In this document: positions 48,451 to 59,789 of the stretch, one piece after another | How positions within the stretch are numbered: position 1 is the stretch's first letter | How the letters are laid out: every line of letters starts with the position of its first letter | NCBI GenBank assembly: GCA_963932465.1 | Contig: OZ010788.1 | Coordinates: 669,560,484-669,624,483 of the forward strand | Length of the DNA stretch: 64,000 nt | From: Maratus speciosus | Lineage: Eukaryota > Arthropoda > Arachnida > Araneae > Salticidae | Direction of reading: 5' to 3' | The notes under the pieces: generated by a model | What the model saw: only the letters and a program-made list of their open reading frames with translations | The model's database searches: none | What the model was told of the DNA's origin: nothing | Position numbers and translations under genes: made by a program

Positions 48451-49303
48451 CTGATGTCCAAAATTAAGGACCAGTCACAGAATGCTAATTTTTAAGTAAG
48501 CGAATACTCAAAAGGAAATAATGTAATTCAAATAATTACTATCCCTACAGCACAACAGGTTCATATAGCATCTCATTCATGTCACACGTGGTCGCAAGTG
48601 TCACAGTCACTACGGTGAAATAAAAAATAGGAAATTCCACGCGTCTCATTATGAGTCTCAAATGATCACTATATGTGACTCCACTGAGACGTAAATGTGA
48701 CTGCTGCTTTGTGACGAGTCACCAGGTGACTTTACAATGTAGTTTGATTGTGACTGTCATTTTTAGACTCAATTTCAAAGTCATCATGAACGTTGCATTA
48801 GGATAAGTCACCAAATAATATCACATTATAGTCACATGGTGACTTTTCACAAAAGGGAACAATAGTGACTTCCCAGTAGTCTCTCTGTCACCTGAAAGTC
48901 ATCATGTGACTTTATTGTGATATTATTTGGTAACTTACCACAATGCAGCGTTCACGATGACTTTGAAATTGAGTCTGCAGATGACAGTCACATGAGAGTC
49001 ACAATGTAACTACATTGTAAAGTCACATGGTGACTCGTCACAAAGCAACAGTCACAGTGACGTCTCAGTGGAGTCACATATTGTGATCATTTGAGACTCA
49101 GAATTAGATGTATGGAATTTCCTATTTTTTGCTTCACCGTAGTGACTGTGACACTTGTGACCATGTGTGACATGAATGAGATGTTATATGGACTAGCTGT
49201 GCTGTAGAGATAGTAATTATTCGAATTATATTATTTCCTTTTGAGTATTCGCGTACTTGAAATTTAGCATTTTGTGATTGGTCCTTAATTTTGGACACCA
49301 GTG
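48451..49303. mobile_element. Foldback element with Tc1-type ends and TGTGAC-rich arms, 853 bp
   Basis: The ends are ctgatgtccaaaattaagga and, reversed, cactggtgtccaaaattaag, flanked by TA (48449-48450 and 49304-49305). Nearly the whole element is one inverted repeat centred near 48875. The inner arms are packed with gtcaca, tgtgac and gtgactc words, like the termini of the 11139-17804 element. Tc1/mariner-type MITE by TSD and ends. Confidence 0.85.
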
Positions 49304-49327
49304 TACTATTTGTTATGATAATCATTA

Positions 49328-49425
49328 GACTGAATTAGTCTAACTTAATTTGAATTAATCTAAATTTTTCTAACTTAGTCTGAATTAGTCTAAATTATTC
49401 TTTTTTTAAGTCTTAATTATATTAA
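49328..49425. repeat. TTAGTCTAA minisatellite flanking a SINE
   Basis: Degenerate repeats of 'aattagtctaa' and 'tctaacttag' occur here and resume at 49733-49800, on the other side of the SINE-like unit. The unit appears to have inserted inside the minisatellite. Confidence 0.6.
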
Positions 49426-49735
49426 TACTTGGAAATTTTTTCCAGAGAGAAACATTCGCCTTGCATACAATATTTCAAATGAATATCAAATTCCAAATTA
49501 ATTGCTTATTTCAAATTAAAATATCCCATCTTGTGCTGCGTTCGTTGCCTTACCAACATGTAATAGTGAGAAGTTTCCGGGCTGGGTCTGGTTCCATGTA
49601 GTTTAGTCGGTAGAATGTCAGTGCGCAATACTGATGGCCAGGGTTCGAGACCCGGCATGGAATCTTTTTCACTAGGTTGGCCTATGCGCCTTTTAAGCAA
49701 TTAATTTCAAATTTGATATTCATTTGAAATATAGT
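49425..49735 (+). mobile_element. tRNA-derived SINE-like unit, single copy
   Basis: It has the same ends as the palindromic pair at 16702-17478 (tttccagagagaaacattcg on the left, atttgatattcatttgaaat on the right, inverted). The tRNA-like core at 49588-49664 has an A box tagtttagtcggtagaatg and a B box gggttcgagaccc. Acceptor ends ttccatg and catggaa pair. It is not a functional tRNA for the reasons given for the 17.3-kb copy. Confidence 0.7.
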
Positions 49736-49859
49736 CTCAATTAGTCTAAATTAATCTAACTTAGTCTAAATTTTTACTAACTTAATAATCACGTTCTAAT
49801 CCGCATACATCGAATATATAATATACCGCATATATAAATCCGCATATATCGGTATGTTA

Positions 49860-49978
49860 TGATTACAGCCCTAAATGATAGTTGTAGTTCCTTCATTTAA
49901 ATGCCATCAACTAAATTCTCAAATATTCCAAGCATTTTTTAAATTTCATGCAATGGTATGTTGCAAGAGAACATTAAT
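49860..49978 (+). repeat. Tandem array fragment, left of the 5.76-kb hAT element
   Basis: It contains 'tcatttaaatgccatcaactaa', 'caatggtatgttgcaagaga' and 'acattaat', in the order of the array unit. It continues at 55743. Confidence 0.7.
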
Positions 49979-50041
49979 CAGGGTTGGCGCCAGAACTTGC
50001 CCGACGGGGGAGCATGGTATCCCCCACAGGGGGGCCCAATT

Positions 50042-51164
50042 AGAGTCGTGCGGGTCGGGTACCCGACCCGATCCAGAAAATTACATTTGAAATCAACCCA
50101 ACCCGGACCCGCCAAAAAAATTTCCTCGACCAGCAACCCGACCCAGACCCTCGAAAAAATTTCCGAAACCCGACCCGAACCAGCGAAAAAATTTCCTTGA
50201 TCTGAACACGCCCAAATACATTTTGGCGAACCGAAACCCGAACCGAATCCAAAATCATTTTCCCGAAAACCCGACTCGAACCCGAAATAAAAGGAAAGTA
50301 AATAAGATTTTATTGCAATTATGAAAAGTAATCTACAATTATATCTAAAATACCAATGTTATGTATTATAAAGAAAAATGGACAAATCTGTATTCTTTAA
50401 TATTCGAATATAGTAAAGCCCCTGAATAGCAGACACCTCATTTGAGCATCACCTCATTGAGTCCTGCATCGGGTCGGGTTGTCCTGCATTTTCTTTTTTC
50501 AAGTCGGGATGACACTAACTTTCTTTCTGCTGGTCGGCCTGGAATATTTCTTAATGGTCATATTTAAGTTTTTTGCAAATCGGATTGTTGGGATTTTCAA
50601 AAAAAAAAAAAAGTTTGAGCAGAACTATGTTTCATCTGAAAATAAATGCGTTATTTTATTTATGTATGCATGGGTGTTTTAAGAGATATAAAATGTATAT
50701 AAGAAATGTTGTTATAGATTATTCTTTCTTTAAATACCATTTTTGTTTTCGTGCCTCGGAATATGAAAAATATTACCAAGATTTCTGTTCTAATAAACAG
50801 AAATATACATTTATCGTATTTGTGATAGTTTATGCATATATACATGCGTTACAGATGTGTAGATTGGAGGTGCCCACTAATAATCAAATGTATAAGCGTG
50901 CGAATATACAAGGAAAGTTAGGAATTAAGTTGTAAGTTAGGAATTGAAAAACTGTTCGCTAAATAGACATGTCCGTTTTTCGGGAGTGTGCATTGTGAAA
51001 ATCTTATTGTATTATATAGATTTTTAACCTGAAAAAAAAAATACCTTGGAGATTATTTTGAAAAATCGGGTCAACCCGACCCGCAACGAAAACTATAGCT
51101 CAAACAGGACGCGACTCGCTCGGGTCGGGCCGGGTGCGGGTAACCCGATCCGATGCCGACTCTA
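50042..51164. mobile_element. Nested hAT-like element with GGGTCGGGT ends
   Basis: The ends are agagtcgtgcgggtcgggta and, reversed, tagagtcggcatcggatcgg. The flanks gcccaatt and gccaaatt differ at one position and are read as an 8-bp TSD. Subterminal regions (50060-50290 and 51060-51150) consist of cccgacccgaa-type repeats. The middle is AT-rich with no transposase; ORFs over 100 codons there show no domain. Confidence 0.65.
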
Positions 51165-51366
51165 GCCAAATTACTGAAATATATTACAATTATCCGCGAT
51201 CCTCGGACAGTTTCGAAGCCCAAGTTCGGTAAAATTTTCGTTCATTAAGATTGTTGAGAGCTTAATTTTTATCTGAAGACTCGGGTCGGGCTAGGACTAA
51301 ATTTTATTTTTTGCAATGTTGGGACGGGTAAGAATTTTATTCTTACAGGGGCAGGTCTAAGTCTTT

Positions 51367-51368
<2 letters not shown>

Positions 51369-51407
<39 letters not shown>
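51369..51407. repeat. Poly-T tract
   Basis: About 39 consecutive T inside the 5.76-kb hAT element, followed by more gggccgga-type sequence. Confidence 0.9.
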
Positions 51408-51408
<1 letters not shown>

Positions 51409-52063
51409 TAGATTCGGGCCGGACCGGGACTATATTTTATTCATTCGGTGCCGTATTGGATGAGAATTTTTTTCCCCACGAGTAATGTCTTGCTAGCGTC
51501 CTTCGTTTATAGAGATGTTAACGAGAAAACAGCATATCTTTGTTTCTTTCTTTCTTCTTTTATTTTATTGCATTTTCAAAATAAAAGCTGCAATATGTTT
51601 TTAAATAAAAGGCCCGATGCCCAAAATTTCGAAGAAAGCAGACCCACCGCGCCGACATGGTATTTTAGCTTTTATAATGAGAAATGCACGAGTGTTTTAT
51701 CTTTTATAACCCGCCGGGCGAACAACAGTTTTTAGCTGGATACTATGTTAATTTGAAGAATAACATAAAAACACTATTTGTTTGACCTATTTATTTACAA
51801 AAATACTCACCAAACACTTTTTAATAAAAAGTTAAAAATGTTTGAAATGAGCAGATGGATTTTCGCATATTTTATCTCTTCTTCAAGCTTATTTCGCATA
51901 GGCACCTAAAGATTGCGGTCAATCGAATAAACATTTAATAGAAGTGCCCACGAGTTCTAGACAAAATATAAGGTATTCGGCAACATCCGGCCGTTGTGAC
52001 GACTTACTGTTGCTGACTTGTGGTTGAATTCTCTCGTTTCAGACTAAGGAATAAGATTTTAAT

Positions 52064-53172
52064 TAGGCAATAGAGACCGCATAGGGACTCTACCTAGCAA
52101 AATTCGTGGTAGTTCCTGAAAAATGCTTACTATATGTTTTTGGGGTAGCTGAATCCGAATTTTTTACTTCCCACCAAAATTTCCCCCGGCAACCCCCCAA
52201 AATTTTGGTAAAATTCCCCCAAAAAAAGTTTTTATTAAAGAAATCATTTTTTTATTGTTTTAGGGAAAAAATATCTAGAAATTCAGAAACTAGATAAAAT
52301 TTGCAACAAATAAGATAATTGACATTATGGCGTAGGATGAATGGGGAGGGGGATCTGCCTCGGAACATGCGCCGCAGTGCTGCGTGGACAAAGTTGCGCA
52401 ATTTCACTTAATCACTCACATCATTTACATTCGCCCTCCCGTCTTCCCTCCGAACTTTCCCTATAAGGTTTACTTTAAGTTTTTTGGGTTTCTGAATCCG
52501 AATTTTTAACTTCCCCCCCAATATTTCCCCCCGCAACCACCCCCAAAATGGTTGTTTTTAAATTAATTTTTTTATTGTTTTAGGGGAAAAGTATGTGGAA
52601 ATTCAGAAAGTAGACAAAATTTGCAACAAACAGGATATATGACATTATGACGTAGGATGAACGGAGAGGGGGAGTGCTGCCTCTGAACATGCACTAAGTT
52701 ATGCAAGTCCAGGCAATAAGGGATTTTACCTGGCAAAATTAATACTAGTTCTGGATTTCAACTAACTTTATGTTTTTTGGGTTGCTGAATCCGAATTTGT
52801 AACTTCCCACCAAAATTTCACCCGGCAACCCCCCAAAAAATTGATTTTTGAAAAGAATTTGGTTTTTGAGAACAGCGCGCGGGGAATGTTCCGAGGCAGC
52901 CCCCATTCTCCCGTTTATCCTACATGATAATGTGATATATGTTATTTGTTGCAAACTTTGTCTACTTTCTGAATTTCTGGATACTTTTCCCCTAAAACAA
53001 TAAAAAAATTGATTTTTTTAAATAAAAACCTTTTTTTTTTGGGGGGGGGGGAGTTGTGCCGGGGGAAATTTTGGTGGGAAGTTACAAATTCGGATTCAGC
53101 GACCTAAAAAACATAAAGTAAGCCTATTTCCAGAACTACCATTTATTTTGCCAGGTAAAATCCCCTATTGCC
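52064..53172. mobile_element. Complex foldback element, copy 2
   Basis: It has the same blocks as 18063-19482, in the same order: tctacctagcaaaattcgtg at the left, ctgaatccgaattttttact, aaactagataaaatttgcaa, an internal restart at ccaggcaataagggatttta, then inverted blocks ending in ttttgccaggtaaaatcccc and attgcctgg. Ends are approximate and the TSD is unclear. Confidence 0.7.
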
Positions 53173-53639
53173 TGGACTATTAGTAAAAATTTGATGTAAT
53201 ATGGGCATGGTAAAAAAGCAGAACATTTATCGTCCCGCGTAGGGGTTATCATATGAAAATAAATACTTATTTGAATCGAATATGAATGAGTATATATTCC
53301 ATTACTGCATAAGAAGTAAAATATGGTAAGAAGTGTGATAACAGATTATCATTTTTTTTTTTTTTCAAAACCATTCTTCTTTTTTTCAAAATATGAAAAA
53401 TATTACTAACTTTTCGTTTTTAATACACACAATAACACATGCATCGTATTGGTGATAATTTAAGCACACCTATACGCTACATGTGTGTAGATTGGGAGGT
53501 ATCCACTATTCAAAGAGGTAAAATATGCTTTAAAATATAAGTGTTAGGAATTGAAAAATTGTCCACTAAATAGAGATGTCCATTTTTCGGGAGTGTCCAC
53601 TATATAGGTTTTATTGTGTATAGATTTTTAACCTGAAAA

Positions 53640-55620
53640 ATATTTTGGATATTCTTTTGAATTATCGAGTCAACCTGAACCGGACCCGCAAGATTTAAGA
53701 CACAACTCGAACCCGAAACAATGAAAGTCGACCCGACACGCAACAAAAATATATTGTCAATTCAACCCGAACCGAAATTCGGGTCGGGCGCGGGTGAAAG
53801 CAGATGACCCGGCCCGATGAAGGACTCTAGTAGAAGTCTGCATAATCCGAAATTTCCAGGCCCGAGTCGATCCCGATAATACCAGAATATCCCAATCCCA
53901 GTAATTTGAAGAGATTTTTCTGTTACTTTAACACATTTCTATCTTTTGACCGAAATATTTTAGGAAGTTTTGGACTTAGGTTAGTGGTTTTTACTTATTT
54001 TTAGATAAAAGGGATTTATAAATTACGTTTCTTATACGAAAAAGTATTAGGCAGCACAGATGCCGGAACAGCCATGCAATTTGACGAACATGCTGCTTTA
54101 GGTGTGAGTATTTCAGGTAATTTTTTTTGGAGGGGGAGGGGGGGTGGGTGATGGGTAAATCAAAGCGCAAATTTTCATGTTTTAACGAAAGATAATCAAG
54201 GGAAAAATTAGTTCAATTCATGAATTATTTTGAGAGCAATGAGTCCTGCACGGTTTGGATTATACCCGACCGAACCTGGAGATTCTATATCCATTCAGCC
54301 TGAACCAGTTAAAAAAAATTAGTTGACTTAAATCTGATGAAAAAAATTAGTTGACTCGAATCCGACAAACTTCTATCCAGAACCGACAGCCTTCAATCCG
54401 AACCCAATCCCACCCCAAAATGGAAAAAAAAATACATATTGTAATGGAATAACGGAAATGTAGCCTACAATTATATCTCTATTATCAATTATATTTTTAT
54501 GTAGAAAAATCAATATATCTGTATATGTACTCGTTGACACTCAAATAATATAATTTTTCATTTTAAAAATGTATTTTGGAGAACCTTTTGAGAAATCGGG
54601 TAGAATCGAACCCATCCGCCAGAAACAATGGTAAAGTTAACTCAACCCGAAAAATAGAAGTCTATCCGAACCTCTCTGAATAAAGATTCAGTTTAGCTGG
54701 ATCCGACTCAAACCATCAGTCGGTTTTAGTTTACTTTGCACAATCCGATAATGGACTCTACCCGAAACGCTATCTGAGCCCGGCAAAAAAATTTCATCCT
54801 CCACATTTCGACCTGAACCCGAAATACTCCAACCTCAACTAAACCTCAACTCCAAATGATGAAGAAAAAAAAAACATTTATATATATCTACATTGTAATG
54901 CAACTATGTAAAAGTAGTCTACCCTACAATTATACCTCTAGTACAGATTTTAACTTTTAAGTAAAAAGTTCAATATACATGCACTCGTTGATATTCAGAT
55001 GTATAGTTTTTCATCTTAAAATAAACTTGGTAAATTCTTTTGAGAAATAGATTCATCTCGAATCAAGAACCGTAAGTGTCAACACCCAACCCGATCCTGA
55101 AACAATTGAAGTTAACTCGACTCGAATCCGACCCACAACGACATAACATTAGGTCCAACCCGATCTGGTTCAAACCGCGAGTCGAATCAGGTTCACTTTG
55201 CCCGACCCGATGCAGCACTCTACGTGCCATCTAACCCGACCCCGACAAAATAATTTTCGTCCTCCGTATTCTTAACCGAATCCGAAATACTTCAAACCAA
55301 GCCAACCGTAAATCCACAATCTGTGAAAATTGGTCCTCAATCTAATATAGTTTTAAAAAAATTGCATATGATCATAACTTCAGGATAAATTTTATCTTTT
55401 ATGTTGAAAAATAAACATCTCAAGAGTCATCCATTTCATCCAGTCATAAGATTTTTATCTGAAGGAATTTGGAATTTTTTTTTCGAAAAATCGGGTTCAC
55501 CTGAACCCAACCTATTTGAATCAAAATTCAATCAGAAATCGAATCCTACCCGGAAGAATTAATTTAGTCAATCCGATTTGCAAAGGAAAAAAATGAGCTC
55601 CAACTCGACCGGGCCGAAAT
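53640..55620. repeat. Degenerate CCGACCCGAACC-type repeat blocks
   Basis: Blocks at 53.67-53.83, 54.24-54.43, 54.59-54.85, 55.07-55.33 and 55.49-55.61 kb are rich in acccgaaccgaa- and gggtcgggt-like words. Several are bounded by gagtcctgc or ggactcta (e.g. 54242 and about 54762), like the ends of the 50042 element, so they are probably decayed relatives. 53520-53660 matches 50930-51060 (tccgtttttcgggagtgt-like, agatttttaacctgaaaaa). Confidence 0.6.
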
Positions 55621-55742
55621 TCAGCAGTCAAAATATTTTCCCCGACGACATTGAATTTTAACCCCGACGGGGGGGGGGGGGGGGCAGGTGTGCCCGACGG
55701 GGGGGATATGCCCCCCCGGTCCCCCCTCTGGCGCCGCCCTTG

Positions 55743-55965
55743 ACATTAATAGCATTTGATTCCATCGGAGAATAAGAAAAACATAGGGATTCCATTGGCA
55801 AAGACTTTTATGGTTTGGGGCGACAGAAAAACATTAGTTAAGATAAAGTGTTTGGAGCGGAGATTTTTATTACTTTTTCTCCCATTTTAATTCTCATCAG
55901 ATAAGTACTGTCATATTCACTCTACCAAATAACTTTAGTGCAGAAATCGTCTCTATTTTTAGACG
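55743..55965 (+). repeat. Tandem array fragment, right of the 5.76-kb hAT element
   Basis: It continues the unit interrupted at 49978: 'gattccatcgg', 'ggggcgacag', 'cattagttaagataaagtgt', 'ctcatcagataagtactgtc'. This is the last recognisable piece of the array. Confidence 0.7.
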
Positions 55966-55968
55966 ATA

Positions 55969-56241
55969 AGGCTGCGTACGCACGCGTATTTTGCCTACTT
56001 CTCCAGTTTTCTTGGAAAAGCATTTGTACTGGACCCATCTGCGGTTTATTCACAAAAGAATGAGGAGAATCAACAATGGGTCAGGAGATAAGGAGCTCGA
56101 CTCTACTTGAAGGAAAGGTTCCTCTTTTGCCAGACATCATTCCCTTTCCTGCTAAAGTCGTTAAAAATCAAAGACACCGCATCGCCACAAAAAACGAAGC
56201 CGACACTGCTAACAGTTAGAAGGATGGTGCGGTCGCAGCGT
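55969..56241. mobile_element. Possible MITE with GGCTGCGTACGCAC-like ends
   Basis: The left end ggctgcgtacgcacgcg and the reversed right end acgctgcgaccgcacc are similar, with about 270 bp of G+C-richer sequence between. No clear TSD, so the call is tentative. Confidence 0.3.
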
Positions 56242-56266
56242 AACAGAAAGATTTTTCATGTCCGGT

Positions 56267-57100
56267 AAGGGGCTGTGCATATATAAAGTTATCATTTTAT
56301 GGGGGGGGGAGGGGGAGTCAGGCAAATGATATCGTAAGATATCTGTAGGGGGAGGGAGAGTTTGTCTTTTGATATAGTTCTCATTTTTGATCCGACTAAA
56401 ATTTTCTCTTTTTATTTGTAACTTGTTGTTTACATCAAAATAGTCTGTTCTCTATTTTTACAAAAATACAACGTTATTACTAATATCATTGAATGATTAT
56501 AAAATTATTGAATTCCAAAGTACCTCAACGTTTGTCAATCCTATTCTTCTGTCATATGTGTATGAATATATAATATGCTGTTCGAGAAACAACTGAGAAG
56601 TATTATGTTTGAAATGATACTTGTTGTGTTTACCAGTAAATAAATGAGAGTCCACCTGTTTCTTAGATAAGAAGTTCTGTCTCCCCCCCCCCCCTCATAC
56701 ACACACATACCCGTGCAGAGACCAAGTGCAAGAAGACATTATTACTGTTGAAGGCATTATGTAACAAAAAGCCCTTAATAAATACTTTTAAATAGTAACT
56801 ATTTCTTTGAAGTGTTACTTGCTATAAAGTTATTTCATGTACAAAGTGATATTGTACTCTTCATCTGAATTAGTAAAATGCGCGAAAAATAAATGTATAA
56901 CAATATATCTCTCCAAACGAAAGAAAATTCCAAAAATGAAAATTTCATTTTTATATATTGATAACGATGTTATACCTTGTGGGGTGGGGTGGTGGTGGTG
57001 GTGGTGGGGGTCGAGGCATGATAACGTATGATGTCGTAAGGGCCGGAGGGGGTCCAAAATTGCCAAAAATTTGATAACGTTATATATGTATAGCCCCTAA
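56267..57100. mobile_element. MITE with AAGGGGCTGTGCATATATAA-type ends
   Basis: The left end is aaggggctgtgcatatataa and the reversed right end ttaggggctatacatatata; both are followed by G-rich runs and (g)ataacg/atcgtaagatatc motifs. Two short ORFs over the GGT run are artefacts. The TSD is not resolved. The family form (G-rich subterminal runs) is common in invertebrate MITEs. Confidence 0.65.
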
Positions 57101-57536
57101 GAGATTTTCATAGAGGATTTTTGATTAAATAATCTTAACCCTTTGTGAAAAATATACACCTAGATCTTAGAATACACCAATTTAAGCATGTAAAAAAAAT
57201 AAATTCTAGAACATAAAAATAAAACAAATAGTGACTAAAAGCTACTTTTTTACATCTGCAATATGCAGAAATTTACATACTTCCATTAATATTTTTAATT
57301 CTCTAATTCAAAATAGTAAAATATACGAACATACTTTTGCAAAAAAAAAAAAAAAAAATATTTTTAGACGTCTCTAACCTTTTTATTTTTACAAAATATA
57401 AGAAGTTTGTTTTAGCTATAGGAGAAAAAAAAAATCCGTAAAATTTCGGAAACAGTACTGGTATCAACGGCAGAATTTTTTTTTACTCAGTAGCTACCAT
57501 TTTCCACTGTTATTCCAGACAAATGAATTGTGAATA
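57101..57536. other. AT-rich intergenic stretch, no gene seen
   Basis: A-runs near 57340 and 57425; nothing recognisable. Confidence 0.5.
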
Positions 57537-57538
57537 TA

Positions 57539-58333
57539 CTGTAATACCCGACTTACGCCAGCAATTTGTTCCAAGACTAGCGACTTAAGTAGAAAACGGC
57601 GTAAGTCGAGCTACATTTAACGGAGCCAAAAAATGATAATTAATAAAAATTAAGCTAAATCTAATTTGAATATATTCTATTGTATTTAGGGATTATGTTA
57701 CATACATTTAACATTAGCAAAAAAATGCGTTTGTAATGCAAGAATTTGGAACTAATAAAGAAGTTGTTAACTTACAATTTATTGTTCTTGCTACACTTTA
57801 CTTGTTTGAGGCAATATTTTCAAGTACCGCTATTCTAGCTTCAATAAGGTTTAGTAATTCGGTTAATTTTGCAGCCGTCATAATCTCCTCCCTTCCCCTA
57901 GGCTCAAAATATTCATCTATTTCATCTACAGTACTATTTTTCTTTAATTCGATAAGTTTGTCGATGGTTAAATCCGGATCAGAGGAATTTATGAGTTGTA
58001 CAACATCTTCAAAATAGAATCCATCTCTAAGTTCAGTTTCTCTTGTATTTTCGACCATTTCATCAATTAAGAGAGATACGGAATCACAATTTTCTGATGT
58101 TTTCGTTAGTCTCTGCGAAAGGGGACAATCTTTACCAAGTATCTCTCATTGTTTTTTGCGGAACTTCACCCTATGAATTTCCTAAGACTGTGACTGCATC
58201 TGAGATGTTAAATTTCTTCCAAAAGTGTTTTAAAAAGATAAAAGTGCGTCTTCATTAAGGATTTTTTTTCCAGTCCTGACGACGTAAATTCGGGGTGACT
58301 TAAGTCGAGGGGATGTAAGTCGGGGTACTACTG
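57539..58333 (-). mobile_element. Tigger/pogo-like element, internally deleted, 795 bp
   Basis: The ends are ctgtaatacccgacttacgc and, reversed, cagtagtaccccgacttaca, flanked by TA (57537-57538 and 58334-58335). These are typical of Tigger-type elements. It contains the 3' end of the transposase on the minus strand. Confidence 0.85.
57798..58250 (-). pseudogene. Tigger-like transposase, C-terminal fragment
   Basis: Upstream in the minus frame, with stops, FWKKFNISDAVTVLGNS, GEVPQKTMRDTW and AETNENIRKL are readable. The open part from 58058 begins MVENTRETELRDGFYFEDVV and contains SSDPDLTIDKLIELKKNS, matching the acidic C-terminal region of Tigger transposases ('..L.H.G.Q.LT.EDLIEL'). The DDE catalytic domain is deleted. 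Several stops and a frameshift make it inactive. Confidence 0.65.
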
Positions 58334-58335
58334 TA

Positions 58336-59148
58336 CTGTGAACAAAATATTTTACTTAATGAATGTATCAATCAAGCAGTGTTGCATTCAGGAGGTAGCT
58401 TAGATCGGATATATTCCCCAGGAAGATTTTACATTTTTATCTTATTAATGATGAAGAATTGCAACTTCCCCCTGAAATTCCACAAAACCTTTCCCCCTCC
58501 CCCCGAAGCTGCAGAAAACCCTACCTGAGAAAAATGCAAGAATTCAACAGTGCAAACAAGTACCACACACAACAAGCAGACATTTTATTAATTACATTTC
58601 AGTATTTATTTGATTTGAAGAGAAAATAAACAAACAGAAGACTAGCAGCTATGCATAAGATTACATATATAAGATTACATTTGTATCATTCTTATTTTTT
58701 AATTTTGAATATTTATGGCAAATTGGAAAGACATTATATGATTTTATTTTAAAATAATTAAAAAAAATATATAGCTACCTTCTTACTTTCATTGAGTAGG
58801 TACCACAATATTTAATAAGGGACTCATTACTCCAAAAGGACATGCCACTATACACTTTAGTAGCAAGAAATTTAATGAATCTCTGTACTACCAGAAATAT
58901 TTCTAGTTATATTATGGCTGTACATATTTACAAAGTTACGAACGACAGAAGAAATCCGCGTGGGAAACATTGATTCGCAAACATCTTATCACTTCCCGCC
59001 TCTCATAAAAACTCCGGGTAAGAAAAGGCAAGACAGCATGCATTTCACACCCTCTCCGAAATCGTATGTCTCAGAACTCTTATCGCAGGGGATCACGGGA
59101 AAATCTGCTTGACAGCTGCTAATCACAGAATTAAGGACTATCGTTTAG
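58336..59148. other. Intergenic stretch, no gene seen
   Basis: AT-rich at first; 58930-59140 is more balanced in base composition (cgaacgacagaagaaatccg, catgcatttcacaccctctc) but shows no ORF or splice pattern I can support. Confidence 0.45.
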
Positions 59149-59164
59149 TGCTGCCATCTAGCGG
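59149..59164 (-). promoter_or_regulatory. CTCF-like motif
   Basis: The minus strand reads ccgctagatggcagca, close to the conserved CTCF core (CC..NAG..GGCAG). It is only a sequence match; single motifs of this length also occur by chance. Confidence 0.3.
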
Positions 59165-59576
59165 AATAATATTTAATATAAAACATTTGTTACAAAATAA
59201 TTTTTCGTCTTGTAACAAATATTTTAAATATTTTTATCTGTTTAATAAATAGCAACACCTTTTTTTTTGTAATACACCTAGTACTAATTTTTTTAAAGAC
59301 GGAATGTAATAATACATATAATAATAGTGTACTATACTGTCTTATTTATTATAATATTAGACTACTTCTTTTTTTTTTTACTAACGCGGATTTCTAACTA
59401 ATTCCTATTCAAATTAATTGGCAAAGAAAAAAACTCTTGAAAAATTCCTCTTTTAATTAAAAAAGAATTAAATTTGTTTTCTTGTGTATGTGTGTTAGGA
59501 GGTGGGATGGATATTTGTTTATTTATTTATTCGGTAGTAATTTATATTTGAAACTATTACTTAAACTATTTCATTC

Positions 59577-59585
59577 ATATATATA

Positions 59586-59623
<38 letters not shown>

Positions 59624-59678
59624 AATATAAAAAGAACAAACAAAAAATAAAGAAATATATCAATAAAACTAAAAGTAA

Positions 59679-59704
<26 letters not shown>
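59577..59704. repeat. (AT)n microsatellites
   Basis: Two (AT)n runs, about 59577-59619 and 59679-59704, separated by A-rich sequence. They generate a spurious YIYI-rich ORF. Poly-A follows at 59765-59786. Confidence 0.9.
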
Positions 59705-59710
<6 letters not shown>

Positions 59711-59789
59711 GTTTTTTTCCTTTAACTATATGATGTTTTCTTTTAGTTAATATTATCTTAAAAGAAAAAAAAAAAAAAAAAAAAAATAT

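Larger units (their letters stand above)
49979..55742. mobile_element. 5.76-kb hAT-type element with nested insertions
   Basis: Exact 8-bp TSD acattaat (49971-49978 and 55743-55750). The ends are cagggttggcgccagaactt and, reversed, caagggcggcgccagagggg, each followed by G/C-rich subterminal runs (gcccgacggggg). The flanks join to an array unit. No transposase is readable. Inside are another hAT-type element (50042-51164), a foldback (52064-53172) and several blocks of CCGACCCGAACC-type repeats. Confidence 0.85.

Noticed and set aside
50573..50935. 120-codon ORF
   Set aside because: It lies in AT-rich interior of a nested hAT-like element, has no recognisable domain and overlaps an opposite-strand ORF of similar quality.
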